A DNA stretch of 64,000 nucleotides, taken from Sipunculus nudus. Lineage: Eukaryota > Annelida > Sipuncula > Golfingiida > Sipunculidae. Made by a program: the position numbers and the translations under genes. Each line of letters begins with the position of its first letter. Within the stretch, counting starts at the first letter, position 1. Positions 23,385 to 36,440 of this stretch are shown here, piece by piece. Under the pieces are notes generated by a model, which saw only the letters and a program-made list of their open reading frames with translations, did not search any database and had not been told where the DNA came from. The stretch spans positions 28,266,008 to 28,330,007 of the forward strand of contig CM049313.1 of NCBI GenBank assembly GCA_026874595.1. The letters run 5' to 3'.

Positions 23385-24690
23385 TTTGACATCACGGTGA
23401 TCTCACAATGGCATCACATATTATATCACATGACCTCATCGTGTGACCTCACTGTGACATGAAATCTGTAACCTAACACTGGTATCACAGTGATGTCACA
23501 CGCTTAGATCACATGGTGATCATACTGTGACTTCATCCTGATATCTCTTTCTTGATGTCACAGAGATGTCACATGCTGATGTCACCATGACATCACCGAT
23601 TAGCTCACACAGACCTCATGCTGTGACCTCACTGTGACATGAAATCTGTAACCTAACACTGGTATCACAGTGATGTCACACGCTTAGGTCACATGGTGAT
23701 CATACTGTGACTTCATCCTGATATCTCTCTCTTGATGTCACAGAGATGTCACATGCTGATGTCACCACGACATCACAGATTAGCTCACACAGACCTCATG
23801 CTGTGACCTCACTGTGACATGAATTTTGTCACCTCACACTGGTGACACAGTGATGTCACATGTTTAGGTCACATGGTGATCATACTGTTATTTCACCATG
23901 ATCTGTCTATCTCGATGTCACAGAGATGTCACATGCTGATGTCACCGCAACATAACAGATTAGCTCACACAGACCTCATGCTGTGATCTCACTGTGACAT
24001 GAATTTTGTAACCTCACACTGGTGACACAGTGATGTCACACGCTCAGATCACATGGTGATCATACTGTTATTTAACCATGATCTGTCTATCTCGATGTCA
24101 CAGAGATGTCACATGCTGATGTCACCACGACATCACGGATTAGCTCACACAGACCTCATGCTGTGATCTCACTGTGACATGAATTTTGTAACCTCACACT
24201 GGTGACACAGTGATGTCACACGCTTAGATCACATGGTGATCATACTGTTATTTCACCATGATCTGTCTATCTCGATGTCACAGAGATGTCACATGCTGAT
24301 GTCACCACGACATCACAGATTAGCTCACACAGACCTCATGCTGTGACCTCACTGTGACATGAATTTTGTCACCTCACACTGGTGACACAGTGATGTCACA
24401 TGCTTAGGTCACATGGTGATCATACTGTGACTTCACAATGATCTGTCTATCTCGATGTCACAGAGATGTCACATGCTGATGTCACCACGACATCACAGAT
24501 AAGCTCACACAGACCTCATGCTGTGACCTCAATGTGACATGGATTTTGTAACCTCACACTGGTGACTCAGTGATGTCACATGCTTAGGTCACATGGTGAT
24601 ACTGTAATTTCACCTTGATCGCACTCTCTTCATGTCACAGAGATTTCACATGCTGAGGTCACATGGTGATCATTTTGTGATATCACCATG
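23385..24690. repeat. Satellite array 1, 180-bp monomer, about seven copies
   Basis: Monomers start at 23461, 23641, 23821, 24001, 24181, 24361 and 24541, exactly 180 bp apart, with a partial one before and decay after 24590. The monomer is built from dyads of TGATGTCACA / TGTGACATCA type (for example TCACAGTGATGTCACA) and contains TCATCCTGATATC, a block shared with satellite array 2. No coding sense. The monomer length is close to a nucleosome repeat. Confidence 0.9.
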
Positions 24691-24745
24691 ACACCTCTTT
24701 CTCTCTGTCTGTCTGTCTGTCTGTCTCTCTCTCCCTCACACACAA
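24691..24745. repeat. (CTGT)n/(CT)n/(CA)n microsatellite
   Basis: CTCTCTGT, repeated CTGT units, then CT and CA units directly after satellite array 1. Confidence 0.85.
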
Positions 24746-24870
24746 ACCCAATATGCAAAACATCCAAATCAGAAAAGACATAAAATTATAAATTTTATTT
24801 CTAATGTTTCACAGTATGTCAGGTTGCACTGAATGTTACACACGACATATATGATATCGGAATACTTCTT

Positions 24871-24987
24871 TCACTTATTTGCTGCCCGCCTCAGTCCCGT
24901 ATTAGCATTGGCCAAAAAGACCTCTTTTTGTCTGGACACTTCGGATAGGACAGATGTTAGAAACATCCTCTCTGGCTCTTCTGGCCG
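24871..24987 (-). pseudogene. Possible terminal exon remnant
   Basis: This minus-strand frame reads RPEEPERMFLTSV, then LSEVSRQKEVFLANAN, then TGLRRAANK and a TGA. It is short (38 codons) but has the amino-acid balance of real protein, unlike the AT-driven frames around it. A possible splice acceptor (GGCCAG) precedes PEEPERM, and the frame is closed by a TAA just upstream. A neighbouring frame is also open across the same bases (FNKEDQLTARRAREDV), so a frameshift within one longer exon is another reading. Family not recognised. It may belong with the other minus-strand remnants at 25.9-28.8 kb. Confidence 0.3.
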
Positions 24988-25474
24988 TTAGTTGATCTTC
25001 TTTGTTAAAAGTCTTCAGACAAGCTAAAACAAAACAGCCTTAATTTGGTTTTGTGAAAATTATTTACACATGATAAAAGAATAAATTCAGTAGTACGGCT
25101 TTGTTTAAGATATAAATGTCTCCAATCCCAATCGGCCTCCCCCAAAAGTTAAAGAAAATATCTCCAAAGTTAGGGGGTTACATGCAATCATCCTAGATTT
25201 CTGTAGATTAGATCTTGAAGATCAAAGTCACAAGTCACCAGTTTTCAAACACAAGGAAACATCTTGTGTGTCAAATCTGAGGAAAAATCTTCAGTACCTC
25301 ATATGTGACAGGAGTCACAATTATCATAGATTTCCTCAGAATTAACTTCGTTCAGGAAATGGATAAATAAATACTTGTTTCACATTTGAGGGGGGAAATG
25401 CAATACTTGTTTATGATAAATGTATCTTGTTAACAAGAAATTCTACTGATGACTGATGGCGGGACTATAAAACA

Positions 25475-25680
25475 AGGGACCCATGTGTCACGGTGCTCAT
25501 CTGAAGTTGACCAGGAAGATAAAATCTATAATAATAATAAAAAGCGATGTCTTGGAGGAAAAGGAAACATAGGCCATGGTTGGTTTACATGCTAGGTTTA
25601 TATTGATGAGTAAGGAATAAGAGTGATCAAACAAAGAGTGATCGCTATAGCTCAGATGACTTATAGTCAGCTGAGCTGAT
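25475..25680 (-). repeat. Short AGCTCAGCTGACT family copy
   Basis: On the minus strand it begins AGCTCAGCTGACTATAAGTC followed by ATCTGAGCTATAGCGATCAC, and ends GACACATGGGTCCCTTGTTT. Head and tail of the family are thus joined with only about 150 bp between them, which makes this a minimal or internally deleted copy. Confidence 0.65.
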
Positions 25681-25859
25681 AAAGGGTTCTAAGTGGAACC
25701 CATTTTGGTTCTTTGGCTTGTCACATATTTGGAACCCATCTTGGTTCCCTGAGGAACCCTGAATGTAGGTTCCTTCTGGAACCCTCAAAAAGCCCTGGGG
25801 AACCTTTCAGGTTCTGTAAATACATTTTTGGTTCCTTGAGGAACCTTGTATGGTGCTAA

Positions 25860-26134
25860 TTACTTCCGCTGGGTCTTTGCAAAACCATTATTAAGGTCCT
25901 TTTTTAAATTAACCAGGAATGGTTCTACAGACATTAACTGGGTTCGTTGACTTATTTGTTCCGACAGGAACTTTGACAGTTTATACATATTCTGGGTGAA
26001 CCTATTACACCAAACCAGACAGGACCAATTCAAATTCACTGCAGGGCGAGATAAAGGAACAGATCTAGCACGATTCCTTTTCCTTGGCAGAGGTATGCCC
26101 TCAACTGGCATGTCATTCCACTTGGATATTATGA
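25860..26134 (-). pseudogene. Unrecognised coding-like frame, minus strand
   Basis: After an upstream TAA the frame reads VIISKWNDMPVEGIPLPRKR, then a basic stretch (NRARSVPLSR), NWSCLVWCNRFTQNMYKLSK and EPFLVNLKKDLNNGF, ending KTQRK and TAA. The first ATG inside gives 83 codons. Composition is protein-like (Trp and Cys present, no homopolymer bias). It lies just inside the left GGTTC-rich end, so it could be the C-terminal part of a transposon protein or a captured gene. No motif was recognised. Confidence 0.35.
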
Positions 26135-26503
26135 CACTTTAATGGGGGACTTTTTTTATCAAATGAAAGTAACTGTAAAAAAACACAAGAATAAAATACG
26201 GGGGTAAACATACTTTATTTAACTTTAAACGAAGCAATTCATATACTACATATGTGCAGTTCAGAACAAGCAAATGATTGGATGTAGCATTCAGGATTTC
26301 TCTCTTAGAATGGTGACACAGGGTACTACAGAAATCCTAAAATTGGTATTACCTCTTATATGTGTGCTTCAAAGTTTATGTTGCAGTAACTTTATAGAAT
26401 AGGTTTTCTGTTTCCCTTTACACATTTAACTGTAAAAATCCTAATTAGTTGGTCCTTCTTGGGCCAGTTGAGGCTTATAATGCAATATACGCAGCCATCA
26501 ATT

Positions 26504-26674
26504 TCATATTCGTTTAAACGTGACTCTGCATCCACTTTCTCCATGAATACTATCAGCAAAGATGAAAGCATGACATGATTCTTCTGCTATCGATTCTATA
26601 ACACCAGCATCATTGTTGATTTGGCAGCATATGGCAGGACATCGTAGGTTAATATCAACCAACTGCATAATAGC
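26504..26674 (-). pseudogene. Exon-like frame with good splice acceptor, frameshifted
   Basis: A polypyrimidine acceptor (TTTGTCTCTTTGACAG) leads directly into AIMQLVDINLRCPAICCQIN, then NDAGVIESIAEESCHAFIFA. The frame runs to a TGA at 26504. Near the FADS residues a second frame takes over (FMEKVDAESRLNEYEIDGC, then VYCIISLNWPKKDQLIRIFT) and stays open to about 26405, suggesting one lost or gained base. Protein-like composition and a real-looking splice site make this the best of the minus-strand remnants. Family not recognised. Confidence 0.4.
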
Positions 26675-26999
26675 CTGTCAAAGAGACAAATTTAAATTTT
26701 CAATTGTAAGCAAAGTAATTAGATGAATTTGACTTGACATTTTTACTGTAATATTATTCTCTTTTGAATTATTGAATGGGACATTCTCAAATTTAAAGCC
26801 AAGCAGTTTTACAAAGTTCTTTTGAATAAAGTGTAATTGATGTAAAAATAATAAAATTGTTTCAAATGAGAAAACTCAAAGTAGGTGAAGTGTTCTTATT
26901 AACATTATTAAACACATTTCTAAATAAAGAAATAAATATATTAACAAATTCTATAATGAGTTCAGCCATACGCAATGTGTGTGACTACCTTCATTCACT

Positions 27000-27260
27000 A
27001 TCAGATAAAAAACAGCAAATGTGGCTGGCTTCACACTCGATGTGAATGTGCCTACCATCACTCCCTATTAGATATCAGGTGAAATGCGGTTTTCTTCACT
27101 CGCAGCTGAATATCAAAAGCAAATGTGGCTGGCTTCACACTCGATGTGAATGTGCCTACCTTCACTCCCTCTTAGATATCAAGAGGAAATTTTGTTGCTT
27201 TCACTCAGTATGTGCCTGTCTTAACTTCCTGTTAGACATTAACAGTTAATTCGCTGGCCT
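27000..27260. repeat. Minisatellite, about 104-bp unit
   Basis: AAATGTGGCTGGCTTCACAC occurs at 27017 and 27121 (offset 104). Looser half-units recur around GATATCA and TTCACTC up to about 27255. The plus-strand frames here come from the repeat. Confidence 0.75.
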
Positions 27261-27402
27261 CATACACACAAAATGCATGTGCCAAACTTCATTTTATAAC
27301 AAAGCTCAGATGACTTCAAGAAGATAATAAAGCTGGTCATATCGGTCTAGGACAAATTAAACGTGTAATAGACAATCATAAAATATATAATAAATGTATA
27401 GT

Positions 27403-27594
27403 TTATGACAATCTTCTCAGAGCTGGTTTTCTTGTTGCTGGGACTTTTGTTGTTATTTTAAATGCTGCATGCGTTTTTGCACTTGGCAAGATAAATTGCT
27501 TTGATACTTCCACCATGACAAATTTCAACATTTCGTCTTCAGCTCTTCATACTTCATAATTGGTCTTTTGTTTAGCGATGAGTCTTCACTCACC
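27403..27594 (-). pseudogene. Exon-like frame after a TTTTCAG acceptor, frameshifted
   Basis: Following TATATTTTCAG the frame reads VSEDSSLNKRPIMKYEELKT and stops at a TGA. A shifted frame continues as EMLKFVMVEVSKQFILPSAK, then THAAFKITTKVPATRKPAL, to TAA at 27403-27405. The join lies near the KT residues. The bases GGTGAGTG just after the AG could alternatively be a splice donor. Not recognised. Confidence 0.3.
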
Positions 27595-28446
27595 CTGAAA
27601 ATATAGAACAATATTTATTTAAATTGAGCGGATGTGAATTGTGACATCATTTTTTTATTTAAATCAATGGAGTTACCTACGAATCAGTGTGTTCATTTAC
27701 ATGTATATCATGCCTTAATGACATAGAAATATGTGACCCATTGTCATAACGCTCCTCATTATATTAGAGTCTATCATTTACACAATTGTTTGTAACATTT
27801 TTTTAGAAATGTATTGCAAATTTCAGGAATTTATAAATATATGTCTGCATAAACCTTTATTCAATTTCATACTTATACCCAAAAAAATGAAAAAAAAAAC
27901 TTGTTGGCTATTTCAATTTAAACTCTGCATGATGACAGAAAAAGAAAGCACGACTTCATTTTCCAAGGCAAAATGCTGAATGATGAGATAATGAAGCCTG
28001 TAAGTATTAAAAAAATTAAAGTTTAAGATTGCACCATTTTAATCAAACAATGGATAAATATGAGATCAAAATAAATTGCAAACCCGAGCATGATTTTGTT
28101 GGGAAATTAATGGTTTATTTTTGTACAAATTTGAAGCAACTTTGTAAAATGTTACAACTATTACACCATATTCTTTGAGATCTCCGGCCAAGCCATTTAG
28201 CAAGTTAAAAAGAATAAATGTGTGAAAATGGCAAAAAAAAATATTATTTTATATTATAAAGTATAAATTTCCCATAATATTTGAGACAGCATTTTTGGTA
28301 AAAATAAATAGTACTACTTTGAATAAAGGCCCATTTTCTACTGTGTTTATATCTTAAAATTGGTCACTTATTGTAACCACATTTTCTTCGATAAATATTT
28401 CTATTGCATTTCAAACAAGTAATGTTATGCTCATAATGAAATTCGG

Positions 28447-28793
28447 TCACATCATGTTCTTCTGTAAGAGAGGCAGCTGGTCAATCATGGTGGAAAAGTC
28501 AAAAGTGAATGTTGTCTGCATGGGAGGGTATTCTAAAGGTATTCGCTGTACAGCAGGCCAAGCTGGGTCTTCATTGAAACAAAATGTATACACAGCAATG
28601 TCATAGTCATACATACAGTCCAGCAATAAACATGTCCGACCTCCTGAATCTTCACACTTCTAGTGGGCCGTATATTTATCCCTCCAGCAGGAAACCTGCC
28701 ATCTTGTCATTTCGGGTCTATTACGGTCACTGATGGCCAGGACTGACCAGTACAACAGATAGACAATTAAAGCCAGTCCATCAGATAAACCTG
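28447..28793 (-). pseudogene. Exon-like frame with a membrane-like segment and one nonsense codon
   Basis: After an acceptor-like TATTTATTATCAG the frame reads GLSDGLALIVYLLYWSVLAI (hydrophobic, possibly membrane-spanning), then SDRNRPEMTRWQVSCWRDKY. There is one in-frame TAG after KYTAH. It then continues with GGRTCLLLDCMYDYDIAVYT, NEDPAWPAVQRIPLEYPP and a TGA at 28447-28449. Apart from the single nonsense codon it stays open for about 115 codons, with Cys, Trp and Tyr rich in aligned-looking positions. I do not recognise the family. It could be a transposon-borne gene or a host exon. Confidence 0.4.
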
Positions 28794-29384
28794 CTGATAA
28801 TAAATATTACAGTCGGGTCTGCTTCCAACAATTTTATAAATCAAGATCAAATAGTTTCTGTTAGTTAAAAAGTCTTATACTTATCTGATTTTCAAATATT
28901 CTTCAGTGCTGTGCCCTTTCCACATTCAGCTTCTTTTAGCAAAGAAAACACGTGTATCGTGTATCGTGCGCAAAAGGTCATATGACTCCGTCTGAGGAAC
29001 CCTTCACGTGGCTGTGGAACCTGCTTTATTGAAAAGAATGCTGTCGCTTGCACAGAACCATTTTAACGCATACAGAACCACCAAGTTTCCACCTGAAACT
29101 ACAGAGATCCCCAGGGATGCCCATGGAACCCTTATTTCTGAGAGTGTGTTACATAACCTGTCATGACTGGTGCTGGCATGGCCTTGCTATACACAACATA
29201 GGTTTCAATGGTCACATTATATTATGTAAACCTTTGTTTTTATTGTAAAGGTTGATATGAATTCATACAATTGATGTTTTTATTTCAGTTAATAAATATT
29301 TAACATGCCCATCTCAAATTCATTCTTTATTGTATAATTTACTGGGTGTTCTGATCCATGTATTTAAATGATCTAATACATGTA

Positions 29385-29640
29385 TTAAACAAGGGACCCA
29401 TGGGTCACTGTGCTCAGCTGAAGTTGACCTTGAAGGTAAAAATCTAAAATAATATCAAATGGAGATAAAGTGTAAGAGGAAGAGGTAATATAGGCTATGG
29501 TTAGTTTATATGATTTGTTTGTATTGATGAGCAAAAAATTGTTGCAAATAATATTATGTGACCTAACCATATGTTTCCTATGTTGAAACTGAAGCATGTG
29601 AGCAGTTTGTGAACAAATGATCTGTACTATTGCCATGATC
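29385..29640 (-). repeat. Copy of the GGGTCCCTTGTTT-tailed repeat
   Basis: AACAAGGGACCCATGGGTCA, then CTGAAGTTGACC and the ATAGGCTATGGTT block, parallels 25475-25640. The AGCTCAGCTGACT head is not seen here. Confidence 0.6.
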
Positions 29641-30091
29641 ATTAGTTGGCTTTTTGTTTTTGATTAACTGTTGACATTTCAGTAGTTTACACATTTGTTT
29701 AATTGAATCTATTTTTTTGCATAATATATATTATTTAATATATATGTATTTTTTTATTTTATGACATGTATACAGTTGAAATAAATCTAATTAACAACAT
29801 AAATACAGGGTAAATAAAGGCTGATCTCCAATTCTGCTGAGGCAGGAAAGTAATGAACAAATGTTTGTATCAGATCCTCATTTTTTTATCACATCAAATT
29901 TTTTTTATTATAAGTTTACATTTCTATACATTTCCAATATAACATATATAACTGAATATAAAAGTTGATTCATAATTTTCAATTGCATTTTCATAAATCT
30001 CAATCTCGTCAGATAACACCACATCATGCATACAAATGTTTATTTATTTTTTACCACAAAAATAAATCTTTAAATCTGCAAAACAACTAGA
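29641..30091. other. AT-rich spacer
   Basis: Nothing recognised. Confidence 0.4.
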
Positions 30092-31314
30092 TATTTCTTG
30101 GCACCGCAGGTGCCATAGTATCCCCAGAAAATTAATCCCCCCCCCCCTCTTTAAGAATAGACCCCCATCTTCAGCAACAATTAATATCAGACCACACTCA
30201 TAGAAAAGGTCACTCTCATAGTAAAGGTCATGACCCCAATTTCAATATACATCATCCCAAACCCATGTCTATGTAAATGCATAATATGAAAGAAATTTGT
30301 CCATTAGTGTTTGACTTGTAATGCTCACAGTACTGTTAAGTGGCAATGATGGGTATTAAACGGCACGAAAACAAGTAAAAGAATAACAGGTGGCGCCACC
30401 TGTTTCCGGTACATGACAATACTATCCAAGATCTTCAATCAAGTTGATTTTTGGACCAATCCATGCATCCCTTATTGAGATATTAATGATTTTGTGTAAT
30501 TTTCACCATATATGGCAATATTCTAGGGCCAAGGCCACTCTAATTGAAAGGCCATAACCCCAATCTATATATACATCATCCCATAACCCATGTCTATGTA
30601 CATGAATAATATGAAAGAAATCTGTCTGATAGTTTTTGACTTATAATGCCCACAGTACTGGATAGTGGCAATTATTGGGGTATTAAACGGCACGAAAACA
30701 AGTAAAAGAATAACAGGTGGCGCCACCTGTTTCCGGTACATGACATTACTATCCTAGATCTTCGGTCAAGTTGATTTTTGGACCAATCCATGTATCCCTT
30801 ATTGAGATATTAATGATTTTGTGTGATTTTCACCATATATGGCAATATTCAAGGTCAAGGCCACTCATAGGAAAGGTCATGACCTCAATTTAAATAAACA
30901 TCATCCCATAACCAATATTTATGTATATGCATAATATTAAAGAAATCTGTCCATTAGTGTTTGACTTATAATGCTCACAGTACTGTCAAGTAGCAATTTT
31001 GGGGGTATTAAACGGCACGAAAACAAGTAAAGAATAATAGGTGGCGCCACCAGTTTCTGGAACCTGACAACCCTATCCATGATCTTCCATCAACTTGATT
31101 TTGGGATCAATCCATGCAAGATTTCTTGAGATATTTAAGAATTTGTGTGATTTTCCCCAAAATTAGACATATTCAAGGTCAAGGACACTCTCCTAGTCAA
31201 GGTCATGACCTCATTTTAAATAGGTGTCGTCCTCTCACCCATATCTATACATATATCAAGTTTGGTAAAGATCCGTGAAATATTTTTGAGTTATCACGCC
31301 AACAAGATTTATAT

Positions 31315-31360
<46 letters not shown>

Positions 31361-31406
31361 GACCGGTATGAAAACATAGTATCCCCCGACTTTGTCTGGG
31401 GATACA
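30092..31406. mobile_element. Non-autonomous element with terminal hairpins and about 325-bp internal repeats
   Basis: The left end has a perfect hairpin GGCACC-GCA-GGTGCC (30100-30114) followed by ATAGTATCCCCAG. The right end has GTATCCCC (31379-31386) pairing with GGGGATAC (31398-31405). Between them a unit of about 325 bp is repeated: the perfect palindrome GGTGGCGCCACC recurs with its core at 30391, 30718 and 31042. AGGTCATGACC and ACGGCACGAAAACAAGTAAA recur in step. A GGC trinucleotide run lies just before the right end. Non-coding; possibly rolling-circle type, but no definite class. Confidence 0.65.
31314..31360. repeat. (GGC)n trinucleotide repeat
   Basis: About 15 GGC/GGT units. The frames through it (poly-Arg plus strand, poly-Ala minus strand) are artefacts. 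Confidence 0.9.
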
Positions 31407-31599
31407 ATAAATATATAAAAAAATACTTGATTTATATTTCACAATTTTAAATTGTGTCTTTATTTATCCATAATGTGCTTTATATTTTATAAATTTAAGC
31501 ATACTGATGGGTTAAATTATATTTGTTATAATCATTTAAAAGAAAATTGATTTCTTTAAACATGCTACATAAACACAACATGGCATCTTCTGGATTACA

Positions 31600-32552
31600 T
31601 CTTTTAAAGGAAAGTTTTTGTATATTGGAGTGGAAACAGCATTACAATTAAGGAGATACAGTGAAAACAATAACAATTACTGCATAACACTTGGTGGGTT
31701 GGGTTTGCGGGGGGGGGGGGGGGATAGGGGTGGTGATATGAAAATAACAGTACACCTGTCACAGCAGGAGATCTCCCCCAGTGACTGTAACAAATCAGAA
31801 ACCCTTGCATAGCTGAATTCCAGTGACCTGGAGTGGGACCCTGCATCTTTAATCTGTTATCAAAGGAAATGACTACAATAGAGCCTCAAGCAAAAAATAA
31901 GTAACAAGACTAATTTTCAAGCTTTTTTCAAATTTCAGATTTAAACAAATTAAATACTTATGTTTACATGATGTGAAAATTAAATCAATGGTACTAACAG
32001 GAAAAAAAGTGCCATGGTCAAAGTTGGGCAAAACTTAAGGTACTGATTTTATTTTTATGCTAATAACTTAAAAAATTTACAAAATTCAGATCTAATTTTG
32101 GGTAAACAATTGAATCGTAATCAAACATAGCTATATACTTGGGAAAATAGACTCTAGTTTCAAAATTTTTCATGTTAAGTGAGTAAATATTTTTCCTGAT
32201 TTTTTATAAAGTCTATTATGTTTGGGCCCATAACTTTAAAAAAATTATACTTAATAGACTTAATTTCTTGCATGTACACAGGAACTATATAGAGGAATAT
32301 TCATGTTAAATATGAGGAAAAACAGATGAGTGGTTTTGATATTAGGCATTTTTTCCTTAATTTCTCAAATGAACGAAGTCGCAAAGACACAGTTTTCGGC
32401 TTGGCAGGAGATCCTGGGGACATCTAACATTATGCCGAATTTTGGATTCCTAGGTCTAAACGTGCCAGATCTACGGAGGGACGGACGAACGTCGGGCAAT
32501 GGACCACGACTATACTTCATGCAGATGACTTATAATCAGCTGAGCTAAAAAT
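31600..32552 (-). repeat. AGCTCAGCTGACT family, reverse copy
   Basis: On the minus strand the head (TTTAGCTCAGCTGATTATAA at about 32552) is followed by CGTCCGTCCCTCCGTAG, GATGTCCCCAGGATCTCC and TTAAGTTTTGCCCAAC. Next comes the GTCACTGGGGGAG block and a C tract (as G tract 31709-31724 on the plus strand). This matches 50465-51250. Confidence 0.7.
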
Positions 32553-33567
32553 CAATTTTATCAATAAATTAACATCTTTAACAATTTTTTTATGTTATAT
32601 GGTTTTAATAAGATTCCCGCTATATTTGGCTTGTAGACAGAAGTGAAAGTTATCACAATAATTTTATTTTTTTAATGGAAATTGAACCCATAAAACTGGT
32701 AATTTTTAACATTCTTTTAATTTGTGAAATATATTATATCCCGGATTTTTAACAATTTGATGGACCAAAATTGAATAAATGATAAATATGATGTTATATA
32801 GTTTTACTTATGGTTATAAGAATCCTACCATTTTTGGTGAGTACATTAATGTGAATGTTTTCAAAAGTTAATTAAACAGTTTATTCTTTTAATATATATT
32901 AACCAATTTTAATTTGTGACATTGACTAAAAATGAATAAATACTCATTAAATAAAATTTACATAATGAAACTGCCAAAATGGTGTATACTTGCAACATCA
33001 GACTTAGGCAGGATAAATGTTAGGTATCATATTGTCACATTAAATTATTTGAAACTTTTGGGAAACTTGTTATCATATTTCATTTTTGGCCACATATTGT
33101 AAATGGTTTCAGTTAATTGTACATTTTTTTTTCTTTAAGAAAGGGTAACATTTGATATAACTCCTAGAACCAATTTCTTATTTTCCTTTGTCATTTGATT
33201 ATTAACCATGCGTCACATGTAAAAGTATATTAATTCTTGTGCCTGTTTCAGTCATTTAGTTTAGATAATTTATTGAGATATGTTGTCACCGTTATTGTAT
33301 CAAGCTTCTCTAAAAGATTAAGTGCATGTTAAACTACTACACACTTATTTATAGACTACCTTGGATTCTGGACTTACTTTCAATAAATATATATATTATG
33401 TAAATACTGTGATGCCATATTAGACAGAATAACTGAGTTTTTGATAGGATTATGCATGTTTACAATTTACATATACATAAAAGAAAGTTTGGTTGTAAAA
33501 AATTTAATTTAATGCCAAAAATTTAAGTTCTCTAATACGTATAGTAAATCCTGAGTTACAAGAATAT
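32553..33567. other. AT-rich region without gene
   Basis: No repeat match or open frame of note. Confidence 0.4.
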
Positions 33568-34030
33568 AAAACAAAGAATCTGTGGGTCACGGCACGGATT
33601 CTATGACCTTGGCTTTTGGCCTCATGACCCCTAAATCAAAAGGGTTCTTACTTTAGTGATGGGCCATATAATAGTCAAGTTTGAAACCAATATTTCAGTC
33701 CTTTGATCTCATGACCCCAAAATCAATCAGATTGATTTTCTATTTGCACGTCACCTATATTTGCTAGATGTAAGGTTTGGGGTGAAATGTCTTGCTTAAA
33801 ATGCACCCAAAATCTTTATAAATAAGTGGGTCCTCTGTGTTAAATCTTTGACCTCGTGACCCAAAAATCAACAGAGTTCTTGCTATACAGGTGGGCCATA
33901 TATTACTAAGTTTGAAATTGACATGTCTAAACTTGAGTTATCATCACGAAACAAATTTAAACGGACATACAGAAAAACGAACAAATGGACAGACGGACGG
34001 ATGGACAAGGTGATTACTATAGGGCATCCA
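33568..34030 (-). repeat. Repeat with GACCTTTGACCTCATGACCCC units
   Basis: AACAAAGAATCTGTGGGTCA opens the copy; TTTGATCTCATGACCCCAAA, TGGGCCATATA and AAGTTTGAAA recur inside it. The same blocks fill 63255-64000. The tail resembles the GGGTCCCTTGTTT family. Confidence 0.6.
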
Positions 34031-34139
34031 CTTGTTCTATTAGGTCCCAAATAACACATGGTTTCATGACACTAGATAATATCACATTTGCAAATCTGAT
34101 AGTTTCAATATAATGTGGTAGTCTCATAAAAATCATATA

Positions 34140-34440
34140 AAAAAAAGAAAAAAAAAATACAGGTGGCGCCACCGGTCTTCAGGAACTCAAGAAACCAGTC
34201 ATAATCAATAAACACACCAGGTTTGGGACACTAGATGAAACCACAGTTGAGAAAAAGTCATAATTGCTGTCATTTAACGGTCTCAAAAACAGTAAAAAAA
34301 AATCTTAAAAATAAGAAAAAAGTGACGCCACCAGTTTTCAGGAACTGACAAACCTTGTCATGGTCATCTTCAAGGCAAGATTCAGGGCAATCCGTGTATT
34401 AGTTATCAAGGTTTTGAATCAAATTTTCGATTATTCGGGG
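34140..34440. repeat. Two diverged units related to the GGTGGCGCCACC family
   Basis: ACAGGTGGCGCCACCGGTCT at 34160 and GTGACGCCACCAGTTTTCAG at about 34322 head two units about 160 bp apart. A G tract follows at 34437-34452. Confidence 0.55.
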
Positions 34441-34452
34441 GGGGGGGGGGGC

Positions 34453-36188
<1,736 letters not shown>

Positions 36189-36440
36189 AATGCTTGAACA
36201 GGTGTCTCGGTGGTTTCGGCTGCAATGCTTAGTTTCCCGCCAGAATGTTGGCATCACAAGGACACAGAAAATAAAGACGACCCCAGTGCCAGGGGGCGAG
36301 GGGTTACCGGTACACGAGTGCGCCTAAGCGGATCATTTGACAAGTGACATATGACAGTTGATGTGAGAGGGCCGCAGTGCTCACAGAATGAGCTTGCTAT
36401 CATGTACAGTCCACCAATTAATGGTTCCTGGTTAAATTGC
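36189..36440 (-). promoter_or_regulatory. Candidate promoter and first exon, minus strand
   Basis: A patch rich in GC and CpG within AT-rich DNA. Reading on the minus strand it has ATTGG (inverted CCAAT), a GGCGGGAAA E2F-like site (36230-36238), and ends in a strong splice donor, CATT|GTGAGTAT (exon end 36189). An exon here could belong to a minus-strand transcript running toward the exon-like remnants at 28.8-24.9 kb, but nothing links them directly. Confidence 0.3.

Larger units (their letters stand above)
25681..29146. mobile_element. Element bounded by inverted GGTTC-rich ends
   Basis: The left end (25681-25855) is a minisatellite-like run of GGTTC / GAACC units starting AAAGGGTTCT. The right end (28985-29146) carries the same kind of units in the opposite orientation and closes with GGAACCCTTATTTCTGAGAG. 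I recall this terminus from DNA transposons or MITEs of several metazoans. The interior holds four minus-strand exon-like remnants and a minisatellite. Whether one element spans the 3.5 kb or two ends lie near each other by chance is not settled. Confidence 0.45.

Noticed and set aside
31245-31450. Poly-Ala and poly-Arg frames
   Set aside because: Translate a (GGC)n microsatellite at the end of a dispersed element.
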